Positions 17,309-26,106 of a stretch of DNA of 37,419 nucleotides are shown here, piece after piece. The stretch is taken from the NCBI GenBank assembly GCA_946406555.1, contig CAMJLB010000015.1:1-37419 (forward strand), given 5' to 3'. The notes under the pieces were generated by a model that worked only from the letters and a program-made list of their open reading frames with translations, did not search any database and had not been told where the DNA came from. This DNA comes from an uncultured Prevotellaceae bacterium. GTDB lineage: Bacteria; Bacteroidota; Bacteroidia; Bacteroidales; Bacteroidaceae. Position numbers and translations under genes: made by a program. Positions within the stretch are counted from its first letter, which is position 1. Each line of letters starts with the position of its first letter.

Positions 17309-19083
17309 TGATTCTCGTTTTTGGCGGTACTACAGAAGGACGTAAGACAGCGGAAGTGCTTGAAGAGGCAGGCAAGCCTTACTTTTACTCCACATGGAGT
17401 GAAGGACAGCATATAGAACTGGTTCATGGCAAACGACTGTCGGGGGCCATGGATGCTCCGGCGATTATACGTTTCTGCCGAGACAATGCCATACGGCTCA
17501 TTATAGACGCCGCTCACCCCTTTGCCGTGGAACTGCATGCCAACCTGCTTTGCGCTGCTCATCGTGTGGGGATTAACGTCGTGCGCTACGAACGCCAATA
17601 TCCGCCACGTACCGAAGACTGTATATGGTGCAAGGATTACCAGGATGCCATTTGCCGTTTGCAAGAACATGGTATCGAAAGACTGTTGGCTCTCACTGGG
17701 GTGAATACGATACGTTCGCTCCGCCCTTACTGGGAAACGCATAAATGCTGGTTCCGTATTTTGAATAGACAGGGCTCAAAAAAACTTGCTTTAGCCAATC
17801 AATTTCCCGAAAATTACTTGGTGTACTATGAGTCCGACAATACCGATAAGCTGATAGAGCAACTCCAGCCGCAGGCCATTCTGACGAAGGAAAGTGGAAA
17901 ATCTGGCGGTTTCTTAGGAAAAGTGGCCGATGCCAAGAACCGCCACGTGAAGGTTTTTGTAATAGAGCGTCCTGCCTATCCTCCCCATGAAACCTTTCCT
18001 TATAATGTTAAAATAGAAATCGTGGATGGCCCCTATGGGCTTAGGCGGATGGTAGAGCGTCTGTTGCCCGAGTTCTACACGCTACATAGCGGACTGACTA
18101 CCGGCACGTGTGCCACTGCTGCAGCAGTGGCAGCTACATGCAGATTGCTGAAAAACGAAATGCCAACCACTGTACCCGTGATACTGCCTAATGGAGAAAC
18201 CATACGTGTCGCAGTGGGCCATGGCGACAACTATTCTTATTGCATCAAAGAGGCAGGAGACGACCCCGACGTGACCAATGGCGTGGAAATACGCGCCATG
18301 GCAGGCTTTTCTGATTCTTTCGAGATAAAAGGTGGCGATGGAATTGGGCGTTTCACTCTTCCCGGTTTTGATTATGCTCCAGGCGAAGCCGCTATTAACC
18401 GTGTGCCTCGGCAAATGATTGAGGAAAACGTCGGTGCATTGACTCATGTCCCGGTTTCAGTGACCATCAGCGTGCCTGCTGGAGCAGAGATTGCCAAGCG
18501 TACTTTCAATCCAAGGCTGGGTATAGAGGGCGGCATATCGATTATAGGCGTGACGGGCATTGTGAAGCCTTTCAGTGAAGAAGCTTTTATTGACAGTATT
18601 CGCAAGTGTATGCAAGTGGCTAAGGCCAGTGGATCCGATTCTGTCGTCATCAATAGCGGTGGAAAGAGCGAAAGATTCGTAAGGCAGCGTTATCCATTTC
18701 TGCCAAAGCAGACCTTTGTAGAGTATGGCAACTATATTGGCAAAACGCTGGAAATGGCCCATGAACTTGCTTTCCAAAATGTAGTGTTGGGCGTAATGCT
18801 GGGAAAAGCTGTAAAATTGGCTGAAGGCCAACTCGACACACATAGCCGTAAAGGCACCATGAACAAGGATTTCATTAATACGATGCTTGCTGAAGCTGAT
18901 TGCTCGGTCACGACTAACTATACTCTTGCCCGTGAGCTATGGCAACTTATTCCATCAGAGCATATCGAAGATTTTTGCAAGGTAGTGCTTCGCCGCTGCA
19001 TGCGGCAGTGCCAACCGTTGGTGCCAAACCAAAAACTTACTCTTCTACTAATCGACGACGACGGAACAATACACTCGCTATGA
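17308..19083 (+). CDS. cbiJD: CbiJ-CbiD fusion: cobalt-precorrin-6A reductase / cobalt-precorrin-5B C1-methyltransferase
   Basis: The N-terminal part (about 1-250) is a CbiJ/CobK reductase: MILVFGGTTEGRKTAEVLEE, IIDAAHPFAVELHANL, LTGVNTIRSLRPY, ILTKESGKSGG. From about residue 258 a CbiD methyltransferase follows, starting LHSGLTTGTCATAAAVAA, with GIEGGISIIGVTGIVKPFSEEA and NYIGKTLEMAHELAFQNVVLGVMLGK. CbiD methylates C1 and CbiJ then reduces the product, so consecutive enzymes are joined. CbiD confirms the anaerobic route. The frame is continuous over 591 residues. The last 47 bases overlap the convergent permease gene on the other strand. Confidence 0.93.
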   Translation: MILVFGGTTEGRKTAEVLEEAGKPYFYSTWSEGQHIELVHGKRLSGAMDAPAIIRFCRDNAIRLIIDAAHPFAVELHANLLCAAHRVGINVVRYERQYPPRTEDCIWCKDYQDAICRLQEHGIERLLALTGVNTIRSLRPYWETHKCWFRILNRQGSKKLALANQFPENYLVYYESDNTDKLIEQLQPQAILTKESGKSGGFLGKVADAKNRHVKVFVIERPAYPPHETFPYNVKIEIVDGPYGLRRMVERLLPEFYTLHSGLTTGTCATAAAVAATCRLLKNEMPTTVPVILPNGETIRVAVGHGDNYSYCIKEAGDDPDVTNGVEIRAMAGFSDSFEIKGGDGIGRFTLPGFDYAPGEAAINRVPRQMIEENVGALTHVPVSVTISVPAGAEIAKRTFNPRLGIEGGISIIGVTGIVKPFSEEAFIDSIRKCMQVAKASGSDSVVINSGGKSERFVRQRYPFLPKQTFVEYGNYIGKTLEMAHELAFQNVVLGVMLGKAVKLAEGQLDTHSRKGTMNKDFINTMLAEADCSVTTNYTLARELWQLIPSEHIEDFCKVVLRRCMRQCQPLVPNQKLTLLLIDDDGTIHSL

Positions 19084-20068
19084 CCGGTGCACCCACGAGT
19101 GCCGTCACGGAGTTGACGGGTAGTGCACCTTCGAAACCTGGCATGCGGGCTATGAGGTTGCACACCAATGCCAATGCGGCACCACACAGGGCGGTGGCAG
19201 GCATCAGCACCCTGTGGTCTGAAGAACCGAAGACCGCTCTTGCCAGATGAGGGACAGCCAGACCTATGAACATGATGGGTCCACAATAGGCTGTGACGAT
19301 TGCCACCAGCACGCCCGAACTGACAATGACCAGCATGCGGGAGCGCTTTACGTTCAACCCAAGGTTAGCTGCATATCGGTCGCCTAAGAGCAGTAGGTTC
19401 ATGGACTTCACGAGCAAGAAACTTAATGGAATAAGTATGCACATCAGTACTACAAAAAGCAGCATCTCGTCGCCACTCACTCGCGAAAACGACCCCAACC
19501 CCCAGACGACAAATGCTTTAACGTCTTCTTCGGGGCTCAGGAACTTCAGCACGCCAATGATGGCGTTGGCTAAATAACCAATCATCACGCCAATGATTAA
19601 TAGCGTGACATTGCCTCGCACCTGCTGAGACATCCAAACAATAATCAGCATCACTGCCAGTGCCCCCACAATCGCTGCAACCGACATGGCGGCATCGCCC
19701 AGGTATCCCAGACGGCTCAGGGCCACGCCGCCCAGCCTGCCGGAAAGCAAAACGACGAAGGCCACTCCAAGTGCAGACCCGTTGCTGATTCCCAGGACAG
19801 AAGGCCCTGCAAGCGGATTGCGGAAGACGGTTTGCATCTGAAGTCCGCTTACGGCCAGCCCTGCACCCGCCATGATGGCAGTAAGTACCTGAGGCAGACG
19901 CGACTTCCAAACAATGTTTTGCCATACCTCTGGGCTTTCTGTGTCGCAGAGAAGAATACGACAAACATCGGTCACAGGTATCCTAACCGAACCCAAAAGC
20001 AGATTGACGATGGCCAATAAGGCTATTGCCACTATGAGCAAAACAATCATTGTCCAGGTTCGCTTCAT
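19037..20068 (-). CDS. FecCD/BtuC-type ABC importer permease
   Basis: The 343-residue inner-membrane protein has about ten helices and the hallmark of the FecCD family near residues 65-100 (GAGLAVSGLQMQTVFRNPLA, then GPSVLGISNGSALG). Such permeases import vitamin B12, haem or Fe-siderophores with a periplasmic binding protein and an ATPase. Its ATG overlaps the stop of the binding-protein gene (ATGA), so the two are coupled. No ATPase gene follows: the gene ends inside the convergent CbiJ-CbiD gene. The corrin neighbourhood suggests a cobamide or cobinamide substrate, but iron compounds are equally possible from the family alone. Confidence 0.93.
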   Translation of the reverse strand: MKRTWTMIVLLIVAIALLAIVNLLLGSVRIPVTDVCRILLCDTESPEVWQNIVWKSRLPQVLTAIMAGAGLAVSGLQMQTVFRNPLAGPSVLGISNGSALGVAFVVLLSGRLGGVALSRLGYLGDAAMSVAAIVGALAVMLIIVWMSQQVRGNVTLLIIGVMIGYLANAIIGVLKFLSPEEDVKAFVVWGLGSFSRVSGDEMLLFVVLMCILIPLSFLLVKSMNLLLLGDRYAANLGLNVKRSRMLVIVSSGVLVAIVTAYCGPIMFIGLAVPHLARAVFGSSDHRVLMPATALCGAALALVCNLIARMPGFEGALPVNSVTALVGAPVIASVLFRRRRLVEE

Positions 20069-21189
20069 TTCAGCAGTCTATAAAAGGTAAATTGATAGTC
20101 GGCTTCTACTATTTCGGGATGAAAGACGGCCACGAAGTCCTTTAGCAGCACATCGGGCAGCACTGGCGAGATTTCGTAATATGCCGTTTTCTTCATGTTG
20201 CAGTAGATCACCTTCCGTTCGCGGAAGGCTTTCAGCAGTTCATTGCGTGGCTCGCTGCTTTTAAGAGCTTCATAGCTAAAGTCCCCTGCATAGCTGTTTA
20301 AGATTCGCCAGTAGTCGGCATTGGCGGCCATCGCATACATTTTCTCAAATTCCAGATTTTCACCGCCGGTTTCTTCATCTTTGATAACGTAGTCTGCCCC
20401 GGCATCGCGGAATATTTGTGCCAGGTAGTTCTTCCCTCCTACGGCATGCCAAGTGCCGTAGTGCATTTCACCACTTATCACGGTAGGCCGCTGAAGCTTG
20501 TTTTCTGAGCAGAAACTGTCAACCCTTGCTTTCAGTGTGTTGTATCGTTTCTCTATGCCACTGAATATGTCGTTGGCCTCTCTTTCTTTTCCAATAAATA
20601 AGCCAATAAACTTTATCCATTCTGCTTGGCCTAAAGGATGTAGCTCTTTAAACCCCAAATGAGGCACAAGCGTGATGCCGGTCTCGGTGATTGCGTCATA
20701 CCCTCCACGTTTGAATGGTGATATGAATATGACGTCGGGGTTTGCCGCCAACACCATTTCGGTGTCGAAGTTGCCCTCCATGCCGATTTTTACTATGCGG
20801 CCATCGTTCACGCGCTGCAGGATATCCTTGTTAAAAAGATTTTTCGTGCCCGTGAGTCCTGCCACAATGTCGTGTGCCTGAAGAATGGTGAAGTTTGAGA
20901 GTTGCAGTGCTGTCATACAGATAGCCCGACTGATGGGTACCTGCACTTTGGTATAGCCTTCTGGCGCGGTTTGCTCTTGGTCGCTTACAAGTGCGAAATG
21001 GTCATTCTTGCCTACGTCGACTAATTTTACGCCTGCAGAGTCGCGCACGCTGAAGCCAGTGGCATATTTCACCGATATGGCTGCCGTTGTGTCGACAGCA
21101 AGCCCAGTGCTCGTTTCCTTGTTGCCTCCATTCTTTTCATTACAGGCACATATCAAGGCAACAAAAAGAATCCACTTGATTGTTTTCAC
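20065..21189 (-). CDS. lipoprotein solute-binding protein of the FecCD importer (BtuF/FepB-like)
   Basis: The 374-residue product starts MKTIKWILFVALICAC, a lipoprotein signal with the lipidated Cys at residue 16 (lipobox ICAC). A periplasmic-binding-protein type III fold follows. The segment MVLAANPDVIFISPF and the lobe-2 part LGFKELHPLGQAEWIKFIG fit the family that captures B12, haem or siderophores. The start is GTG at 21189. No in-frame ATG lies between the upstream TPR stop and this codon, and the GTG start gives a perfect signal peptide. It begins 14 bases after the TPR gene and overlaps the permease start. Confidence 0.9.
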   Translation of the reverse strand: MKTIKWILFVALICACNEKNGGNKETSTGLAVDTTAAISVKYATGFSVRDSAGVKLVDVGKNDHFALVSDQEQTAPEGYTKVQVPISRAICMTALQLSNFTILQAHDIVAGLTGTKNLFNKDILQRVNDGRIVKIGMEGNFDTEMVLAANPDVIFISPFKRGGYDAITETGITLVPHLGFKELHPLGQAEWIKFIGLFIGKEREANDIFSGIEKRYNTLKARVDSFCSENKLQRPTVISGEMHYGTWHAVGGKNYLAQIFRDAGADYVIKDEETGGENLEFEKMYAMAANADYWRILNSYAGDFSYEALKSSEPRNELLKAFRERKVIYCNMKKTAYYEISPVLPDVLLKDFVAVFHPEIVEADYQFTFYRLLK

Positions 21190-21203
21190 TTTTTTATGTA
21201 GTT

Positions 21204-22082
21204 TTAAATGCCGAATGGATTCATCATCGAGTATGCACGTTTCACCTGCTCCTCAATTCCTTCGGCCTTGTAGTCGCCGTTTATGCCTGCAAGTTCTTCC
21301 GGATTCAGCTCAAGCACCTTTTTCATGTCTTCTTCGGCTCCTTTCTTGTCGCCTTTGTCGAATCGTATCTTGCCACGCTCGCGGAAGGCATCTATACAGA
21401 AAGGATTAATCTGGGTGACGGCTTCGTAGAGCTTCAGTGCCATCTCGTCGTTTTTGCCAAGATGCATCACACGGGCAGCCAACAAATAGACGTCTTCTTG
21501 TGGTTGCACATGCTCCATAAGCCAGCGCACGTCTTCTACTGCGGCAGCTATGTCGCCCATACGATAGAGCGTCTGTCCGCGCAGCAGTCGTGCGTCGCCG
21601 TTGTTATCGTCGAGGGCGATGGCCTTGGTCAGTCTTGCTACCCCCCCAATCAGGTCGTGCTTGCCGATAAGAGCTTGGGCAAAGAGAAACTGAACGCGAG
21701 TGTTCTGTGGTTCTACACTTTCGGCTCGTCCGCAATATTCTTTCATTTTGTCGTATGATTCCTGCATGTAGGCCACATGTGCCATCTGCATGAGTATGTT
21801 CGCATTATCGGGTTGCGCTTGCGCCAGTATTTCCATTTGCTGTAGCGACTCATCCATGCGGTCAAGCCTGATATAGGTGTTCGAAAGATAGTCTCTCACC
21901 TCATAGTCTTCTTGCAGTTTCAATGCTTCGAGAAAGAAGCGCTCGGCAATGTCAAACTTGCCTAACCGCATAGCTTTCACACCATCATATTTCAGCATTT
22001 CGAACTTTTTCTTCTCGTCGGACTTCTTTTCTTCTGCCGGGTTCTCGTCAGAACCGCCAAACAGTGCTTTCAAAAAATTCAT
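21204..22082 (-). CDS. TPR-repeat protein
   Basis: The 292-residue product is made of tandem tetratricopeptide repeats from about residue 30 to 275, for example AMRLGKFDIAERFFLEALKL, AIALDDNNGDARLLRGQTLY and RGKIRFDKGDKKGAEEDMKK. The N-terminus is short, Lys/Glu rich and has no signal peptide, so it is probably a cytoplasmic scaffold for protein contacts. I know no specific partner. It lies 14 bases upstream of the binding-protein gene in the same direction, so it may share a transcript with the importer. It has its own good promoter match. Confidence 0.88.
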   Translation of the reverse strand: MNFLKALFGGSDENPAEEKKSDEKKKFEMLKYDGVKAMRLGKFDIAERFFLEALKLQEDYEVRDYLSNTYIRLDRMDESLQQMEILAQAQPDNANILMQMAHVAYMQESYDKMKEYCGRAESVEPQNTRVQFLFAQALIGKHDLIGGVARLTKAIALDDNNGDARLLRGQTLYRMGDIAAAVEDVRWLMEHVQPQEDVYLLAARVMHLGKNDEMALKLYEAVTQINPFCIDAFRERGKIRFDKGDKKGAEEDMKKVLELNPEELAGINGDYKAEGIEEQVKRAYSMMNPFGI

Positions 22083-22116
22083 GTCAATTATCGTTTGATT
22101 TTACATTTTAGGATTG

Positions 22117-22147
22117 CAAAATTAGTCAATTTCTGCCAAAACACAAA
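22117..22147 (-). promoter_or_regulatory. candidate promoter of the TPR-importer operon
   Basis: Read on the minus strand, TAATTTTG (22117-22124) matches the -7 box TAnnTTTG. TTTG (22144-22147) lies 19 bases upstream, a full match to the Bacteroidetes -33/-7 layout. It ends 34 bases before the TPR ATG. Confidence 0.55.
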
Positions 22148-22187
22148 GATTTTGTCAAGATATGTGCTGTCATTCAGTCTTTTTTTG

Positions 22188-22195
22188 TAACTTTG
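22188..22195 (+). promoter_or_regulatory. candidate -7 box of the LacI-family operon
   Basis: TAACTTTG matches TAnnTTTG and lies 20 bases before the ATG at 22216, giving a short leader of roughly 14 bases. No clear -33 TTTG is seen at the normal spacing. The divergent TPR promoter lies about 40 bases away. Confidence 0.45.
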
Positions 22196-22215
22196 CCCTA
22201 AAATATAAATGAAAC

Positions 22216-23283
22216 ATGGCTACAGATAAAATTAGAATAAAAGACATAGCCGAACGTGCCGGCGTGAGTGTTGGCACTGTCGACCGTGTCCTGCATGAAC
22301 GTCCAAATGTGTCGAAGGCTGCGAGGGAAAAAGTAGAGAAGGCTCTTGCAGAGATGGACTACCAACCCAATATGTATGCTTCGGCTTTGGCTTATAACAA
22401 GAGCTACGACTTCTACCTTATGATACCAAGTCATGAAAACGAAGCCTACTGGGACGAAGTAGAAGAGGGTGCCTCTCAAGCCATTCGGCGCCGTCGAGAC
22501 TTTGGCGTTTCTCTTCATATCATGTACTATGAGCGTTTCAATCCTGCAAGTTTCTCTAAGACTGCCCGTGAATGTCTGAAAGAGAATCCCGACGGTGTTA
22601 TTGTCATACCGTCAACGCTCGAAGCCACACGGCAATTCACGGACAAGCTACATGAACAGCAGATACCTTTTATACTTTTAGACTCATATATGCCAGACCT
22701 TAAACCTCTGGCTTTCTTTGGTCAAGACTCTTTCCAAAGTGGATATTTTGCTGCTCGCATGCTGATGCTCATTGCCCAAAAGGAAAAAGAAATCATGCTG
22801 ATGAAACTGCTGAAGAATGGGCAAGTGGGGTCTAAGCAGCAAATGAACCGTGAAACGGGTTTCCGTCACTACATGACCGATCATTTTCCGGAAGTGAAGA
22901 TAATTGATGTGGAACTCCCATGGGACAAGCCCGAAACCTATGACAAGACGCTTGAAGACTTCTTCTCTACCCACCCAAACGTTCATCACTGTATAACCTT
23001 CAATTCGAAGGCTCACATCGTTGGCGAGTTCTTGTTGCGCAGCAATCGGCGTGATGTTCAGATTATGGGCTATGACATGGTTCCAAAAAATGTCGATTGC
23101 GTTCATCGGGGTAGCATCTCCTTCCTTGTGGCGCAGCATGCATACATGCAAGGTCATGCTTGTGTGTGCACGCTTTTTGACGCCATCGTACTGAAAAAGG
23201 AGATAAATCCTGTAAACTATATGCCGATAGAGTTGCTCACTCGAGAGAATATCGACTTCTATCGCCGCGAGAACATTGGATAA
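22216..23283 (+). CDS. LacI-family transcriptional regulator
   Basis: The 355-residue product has an N-terminal LacI helix-turn-helix (RIKDIAERAGVSVGTVDRVL, with the hinge helix near NMYASALAYN at about residue 55). A sugar-binding-protein-like effector domain with a C-terminal MGYDMVPKNVDC segment follows. It should bind an operator as a dimer and respond to a sugar or sugar-acid. It is the first gene of a plus-strand run with altronate dehydratase 31 bases behind it, so an altronate-related effector is a reasonable inference. I did not find a convincing operator palindrome. Confidence 0.92.
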   Translation: MATDKIRIKDIAERAGVSVGTVDRVLHERPNVSKAAREKVEKALAEMDYQPNMYASALAYNKSYDFYLMIPSHENEAYWDEVEEGASQAIRRRRDFGVSLHIMYYERFNPASFSKTARECLKENPDGVIVIPSTLEATRQFTDKLHEQQIPFILLDSYMPDLKPLAFFGQDSFQSGYFAARMLMLIAQKEKEIMLMKLLKNGQVGSKQQMNRETGFRHYMTDHFPEVKIIDVELPWDKPETYDKTLEDFFSTHPNVHHCITFNSKAHIVGEFLLRSNRRDVQIMGYDMVPKNVDCVHRGSISFLVAQHAYMQGHACVCTLFDAIVLKKEINPVNYMPIELLTRENIDFYRRENIG

Positions 23284-23314
23284 TGACTAAAAACAAATAA
23301 CAACAAAATTATTT

Positions 23315-24808
23315 ATGCAAGCTACATTTCTTAAAATTAATCCTGCAGACACTGTCGTGGTCTGCTTAGTCGAGAAGAAAAAAGGTGATGTGATTGAAGC
23401 TGGTGGCGAGCGCGTAGTGCTGGCCGAAGATGTTCCTGCTGGTCATAAGGTGCTGCTGCGCGATGTGAAGGAAGGCGAGAACATCATCAAGTATGGTTAT
23501 CCCATAGGGCATGCTCGCCGCGACCTAAAGGCTGGAGAATGGGTAAACGAGAATAATCTGAAGACGAATCTTTCTGGAACGCTCGAATATACATATAACC
23601 CTGTAAACGAGCGGCTTAATATAAAGAAAGAAAATAGGACCTTTAAGGGCTATGTAAGGAAGAATGGCGATGTGGGCGTGCGCAATGAGATATGGATTGT
23701 GCCCACCGTAGGCTGTGTTAATGGCATCGCAGAGCGAGTGGCTCAGCTTTTGCGCAAAGAGACAGGGTGCGAGGGCATCGACAGCATCCATGCCTGGCAT
23801 CACAACTTTGGCTGCTCGCAGCTTTCTGGTGATCATGAGAATACCCGCAAGGTGTTGCGCGACATCGTTTTGCACCCCAATGCCGGTGCCGTATTGGTGC
23901 TGGGCCTGGGCTGCGAGAACAATCAGCCCGATCAGTTTATGGAGCTTTTAGGCGATTACGATAAAGAACGCATACGCCTGCTTGTTACTCAGAAAGTAGA
24001 AGGCGATGAGGTGGAAGCCGCCATGCAGGTGCTTCGCGAACTTTATCAGATAGCCAAGCAAGACAAACGCGAAGATGTTTCTGTGTCGAAATTGCGCGTT
24101 GGCCTGAAATGTGGTGGCAGCGATGGCTTCTCGGGCATTACCGCCAACCCGCTTGTTGGCGAGTTCAGCGACTGGTTGGTAGCCCAAGGTGGTACAAGTG
24201 TGCTCACCGAAGTGCCCGAAATGTTTGGTGCCGAAACCATTTTGATGAATCGTTGCGAGACTCGTGAACTGTTCGACCAGACCGTGTCGCTCATCAACAA
24301 TTTCAAGGAATACTTCCTCTCTCATGGTGAGCCTGTAGGCGAGAATCCTTCCCCAGGCAACAAGGCAGGAGGTATTTCGACGCTTGAAGATAAGGCTTTG
24401 GGGTGCACTCAGAAGTGCGGGCGCGCTCCTGTCAGCGGCGTCATGGAGTATGGCGACCGTCTTCAGCATCATGGCTTAAATCTACTCTCTGCTCCGGGCA
24501 ACGACCTTGTGGCTGCTACCGCCTTGGCCTCTTGCGGATGCCATCTGGTGCTCTTCACCACTGGTCGTGGCACTCCATTCGGCACATTTGTGCCTACCAT
24601 GAAGATAGCCACTAATCCCACGCTGGCTGCCCGTAAGCCTAATTGGGTGGACTTCTCTGCTGGGCAGTTGATCGAAGGGCGAACGATGGAAGAACTGGTG
24701 CCGGAATTCATCGACAAGGTGCTGGCTGTAGCCAGTGGACAGCATGCCCGTAACGAGGAAAATGGCTATCGCGAAATCTCGATTTTTAAGAATGGAGTAA
24801 CTTTGTAA
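23315..24808 (+). CDS. uxaA: altronate dehydratase
   Basis: UxaA removes water from D-altronate to give 2-keto-3-deoxygluconate in galacturonate catabolism. The 497-residue product has the family's two parts: an N-terminal SAF domain (about 1-95, with LAEDVPAGHKVLLRDVKEGE) and a large catalytic domain starting GYVRKNGDVGVRNEIWIVPT. Conserved segments HNFGCSQLSGDH, KCGGSDGFSGITANP and GCTQKCGRAPV are present; the family is Fe2+ dependent. Length matches E. coli UxaA (495). The companion enzymes UxaB, UxaC, KdgK and KdgA are not in the window. Confidence 0.95.
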   Translation: MQATFLKINPADTVVVCLVEKKKGDVIEAGGERVVLAEDVPAGHKVLLRDVKEGENIIKYGYPIGHARRDLKAGEWVNENNLKTNLSGTLEYTYNPVNERLNIKKENRTFKGYVRKNGDVGVRNEIWIVPTVGCVNGIAERVAQLLRKETGCEGIDSIHAWHHNFGCSQLSGDHENTRKVLRDIVLHPNAGAVLVLGLGCENNQPDQFMELLGDYDKERIRLLVTQKVEGDEVEAAMQVLRELYQIAKQDKREDVSVSKLRVGLKCGGSDGFSGITANPLVGEFSDWLVAQGGTSVLTEVPEMFGAETILMNRCETRELFDQTVSLINNFKEYFLSHGEPVGENPSPGNKAGGISTLEDKALGCTQKCGRAPVSGVMEYGDRLQHHGLNLLSAPGNDLVAATALASCGCHLVLFTTGRGTPFGTFVPTMKIATNPTLAARKPNWVDFSAGQLIEGRTMEELVPEFIDKVLAVASGQHARNEENGYREISIFKNGVTL

Positions 24809-24822
24809 TATCTTGATTTTCA

Positions 24823-26094
24823 ATGCAGAAAGGCTTATTGGCTTTGTCGCCACTTTTCGTGTTTGCCACTTTGTATTTAGTCACGAGCCTCGTTGCTCGT
24901 GACTTTTACAAGGTGCCAATAACCGTGGCCTTTATGGCCAGTAGCGTATATGCCATTGCCATTACCAAGGGAAAACTGCGTCGGCGCATTAATGTTTTTA
25001 GTCGAGGAGCTGGCTCTCCAGAGATGATGCTGATGATTTGGATTTTCGTGCTTGCCGGTGCCTTTGCGAATACGGCAAAGGTCATGGGCAGCATCGATGC
25101 TACAGTTCAGTTCACGCTGAGCTACCTCCCTTCCCAGATGCTTTTAGCCGGACTGTTTCTTGCCTCTTGTTTTATCTCTTTGAGCATTGGCACCAGTGTT
25201 GGCACCATTGTTGCCCTTACTCCTATTGCAGCAGGTATTGCTACCCAAACCGGAGCTACGGTGCCCATGATCACTGCTGTTGTCGTGGGTGGTTCGTTCT
25301 TTGGCGACAACCTTTCTTTTATTAGCGATACTACTATCATTGCTACTCAGACACAAGGTTGCAAGCTGAGCGACAAGTTTCGGGTAAACTCGTTCATTGT
25401 CCTTCCTGCTGCATTGTTGGTCTTGGGTGCCTACATTGTCATGGGGCAAGGCATGTCATCGCCCAGTGCCATTCCATCGGCAGATTTTCTGAAAGTCCTT
25501 CCTTATCTCGTGGTACTGGTCACGGCAATAGCAGGACTGAATGTCATAGTCGTCCTTGTCATAGGCATTGCGTTAAGCGGCATCATCGGCATTGCCAACG
25601 GTTCCTTTGGCGTTTTCGGCTGGTTCAAGGCCATGGGTGATGGCATCGTCGGTATGGGTGAACTGATTATCATCACCCTGATGGCAGGTGGATTGCTCGA
25701 AGTTATCAAGCATAATGGAGGCATCAAGTTCATCATCGAGAATCAGTTGCGCCATGTTCGCTCAAAACGGGGTGCCGAATTGTCTATTGCCGCACTGGTA
25801 AGCATAGTCAACGTATGCACAGCCAATAACACCGTTGCCATCATTACCGTGGGCGGCATAGCTAAGAAGATAGGCGATAAGTTTCTGCTCGATCCTCGCA
25901 AGTGTGCTTCGCTGCTCGACACATTCTCTTGTTTCACTCAGGGACTTATTCCCTATGGTGCCCAATTGCTCATGGCGGCAGGGCTGGCCTCTGTCAATCC
26001 TGTAAGCATTGTGCCTTACCTTTATTATCCCATGGCCATTGGCGTGGCAGCCCTGTTGGCAATATTCTTCCGCTATCCCAAACGCTATTCTTGA
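24823..26094 (+). CDS. NhaC-family Na+/H+ antiporter-like transporter
   Basis: The 423-residue integral membrane protein has about eleven hydrophobic helices. It shows the NhaC-type core: SIGTSVGTIVALTPIAAGIA, then VVGGSFFGDNLSFISDTTI in the first half, and SIVNVCTANNTVAIITVGG with PYGAQLLMAAGLA in the second. The GDNLSxISDTT segment is the most diagnostic. Family members exchange Na+ for H+ or co-transport organic acids. Placement between uxaA and a glycosidase gene might point to uptake of a sugar acid coupled to ions, but that is inference. It begins 14 bases after uxaA. Confidence 0.9.
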   Translation: MQKGLLALSPLFVFATLYLVTSLVARDFYKVPITVAFMASSVYAIAITKGKLRRRINVFSRGAGSPEMMLMIWIFVLAGAFANTAKVMGSIDATVQFTLSYLPSQMLLAGLFLASCFISLSIGTSVGTIVALTPIAAGIATQTGATVPMITAVVVGGSFFGDNLSFISDTTIIATQTQGCKLSDKFRVNSFIVLPAALLVLGAYIVMGQGMSSPSAIPSADFLKVLPYLVVLVTAIAGLNVIVVLVIGIALSGIIGIANGSFGVFGWFKAMGDGIVGMGELIIITLMAGGLLEVIKHNGGIKFIIENQLRHVRSKRGAELSIAALVSIVNVCTANNTVAIITVGGIAKKIGDKFLLDPRKCASLLDTFSCFTQGLIPYGAQLLMAAGLASVNPVSIVPYLYYPMAIGVAALLAIFFRYPKRYS

Positions 26095-26106
26095 TATTCT
26101 TCCACT

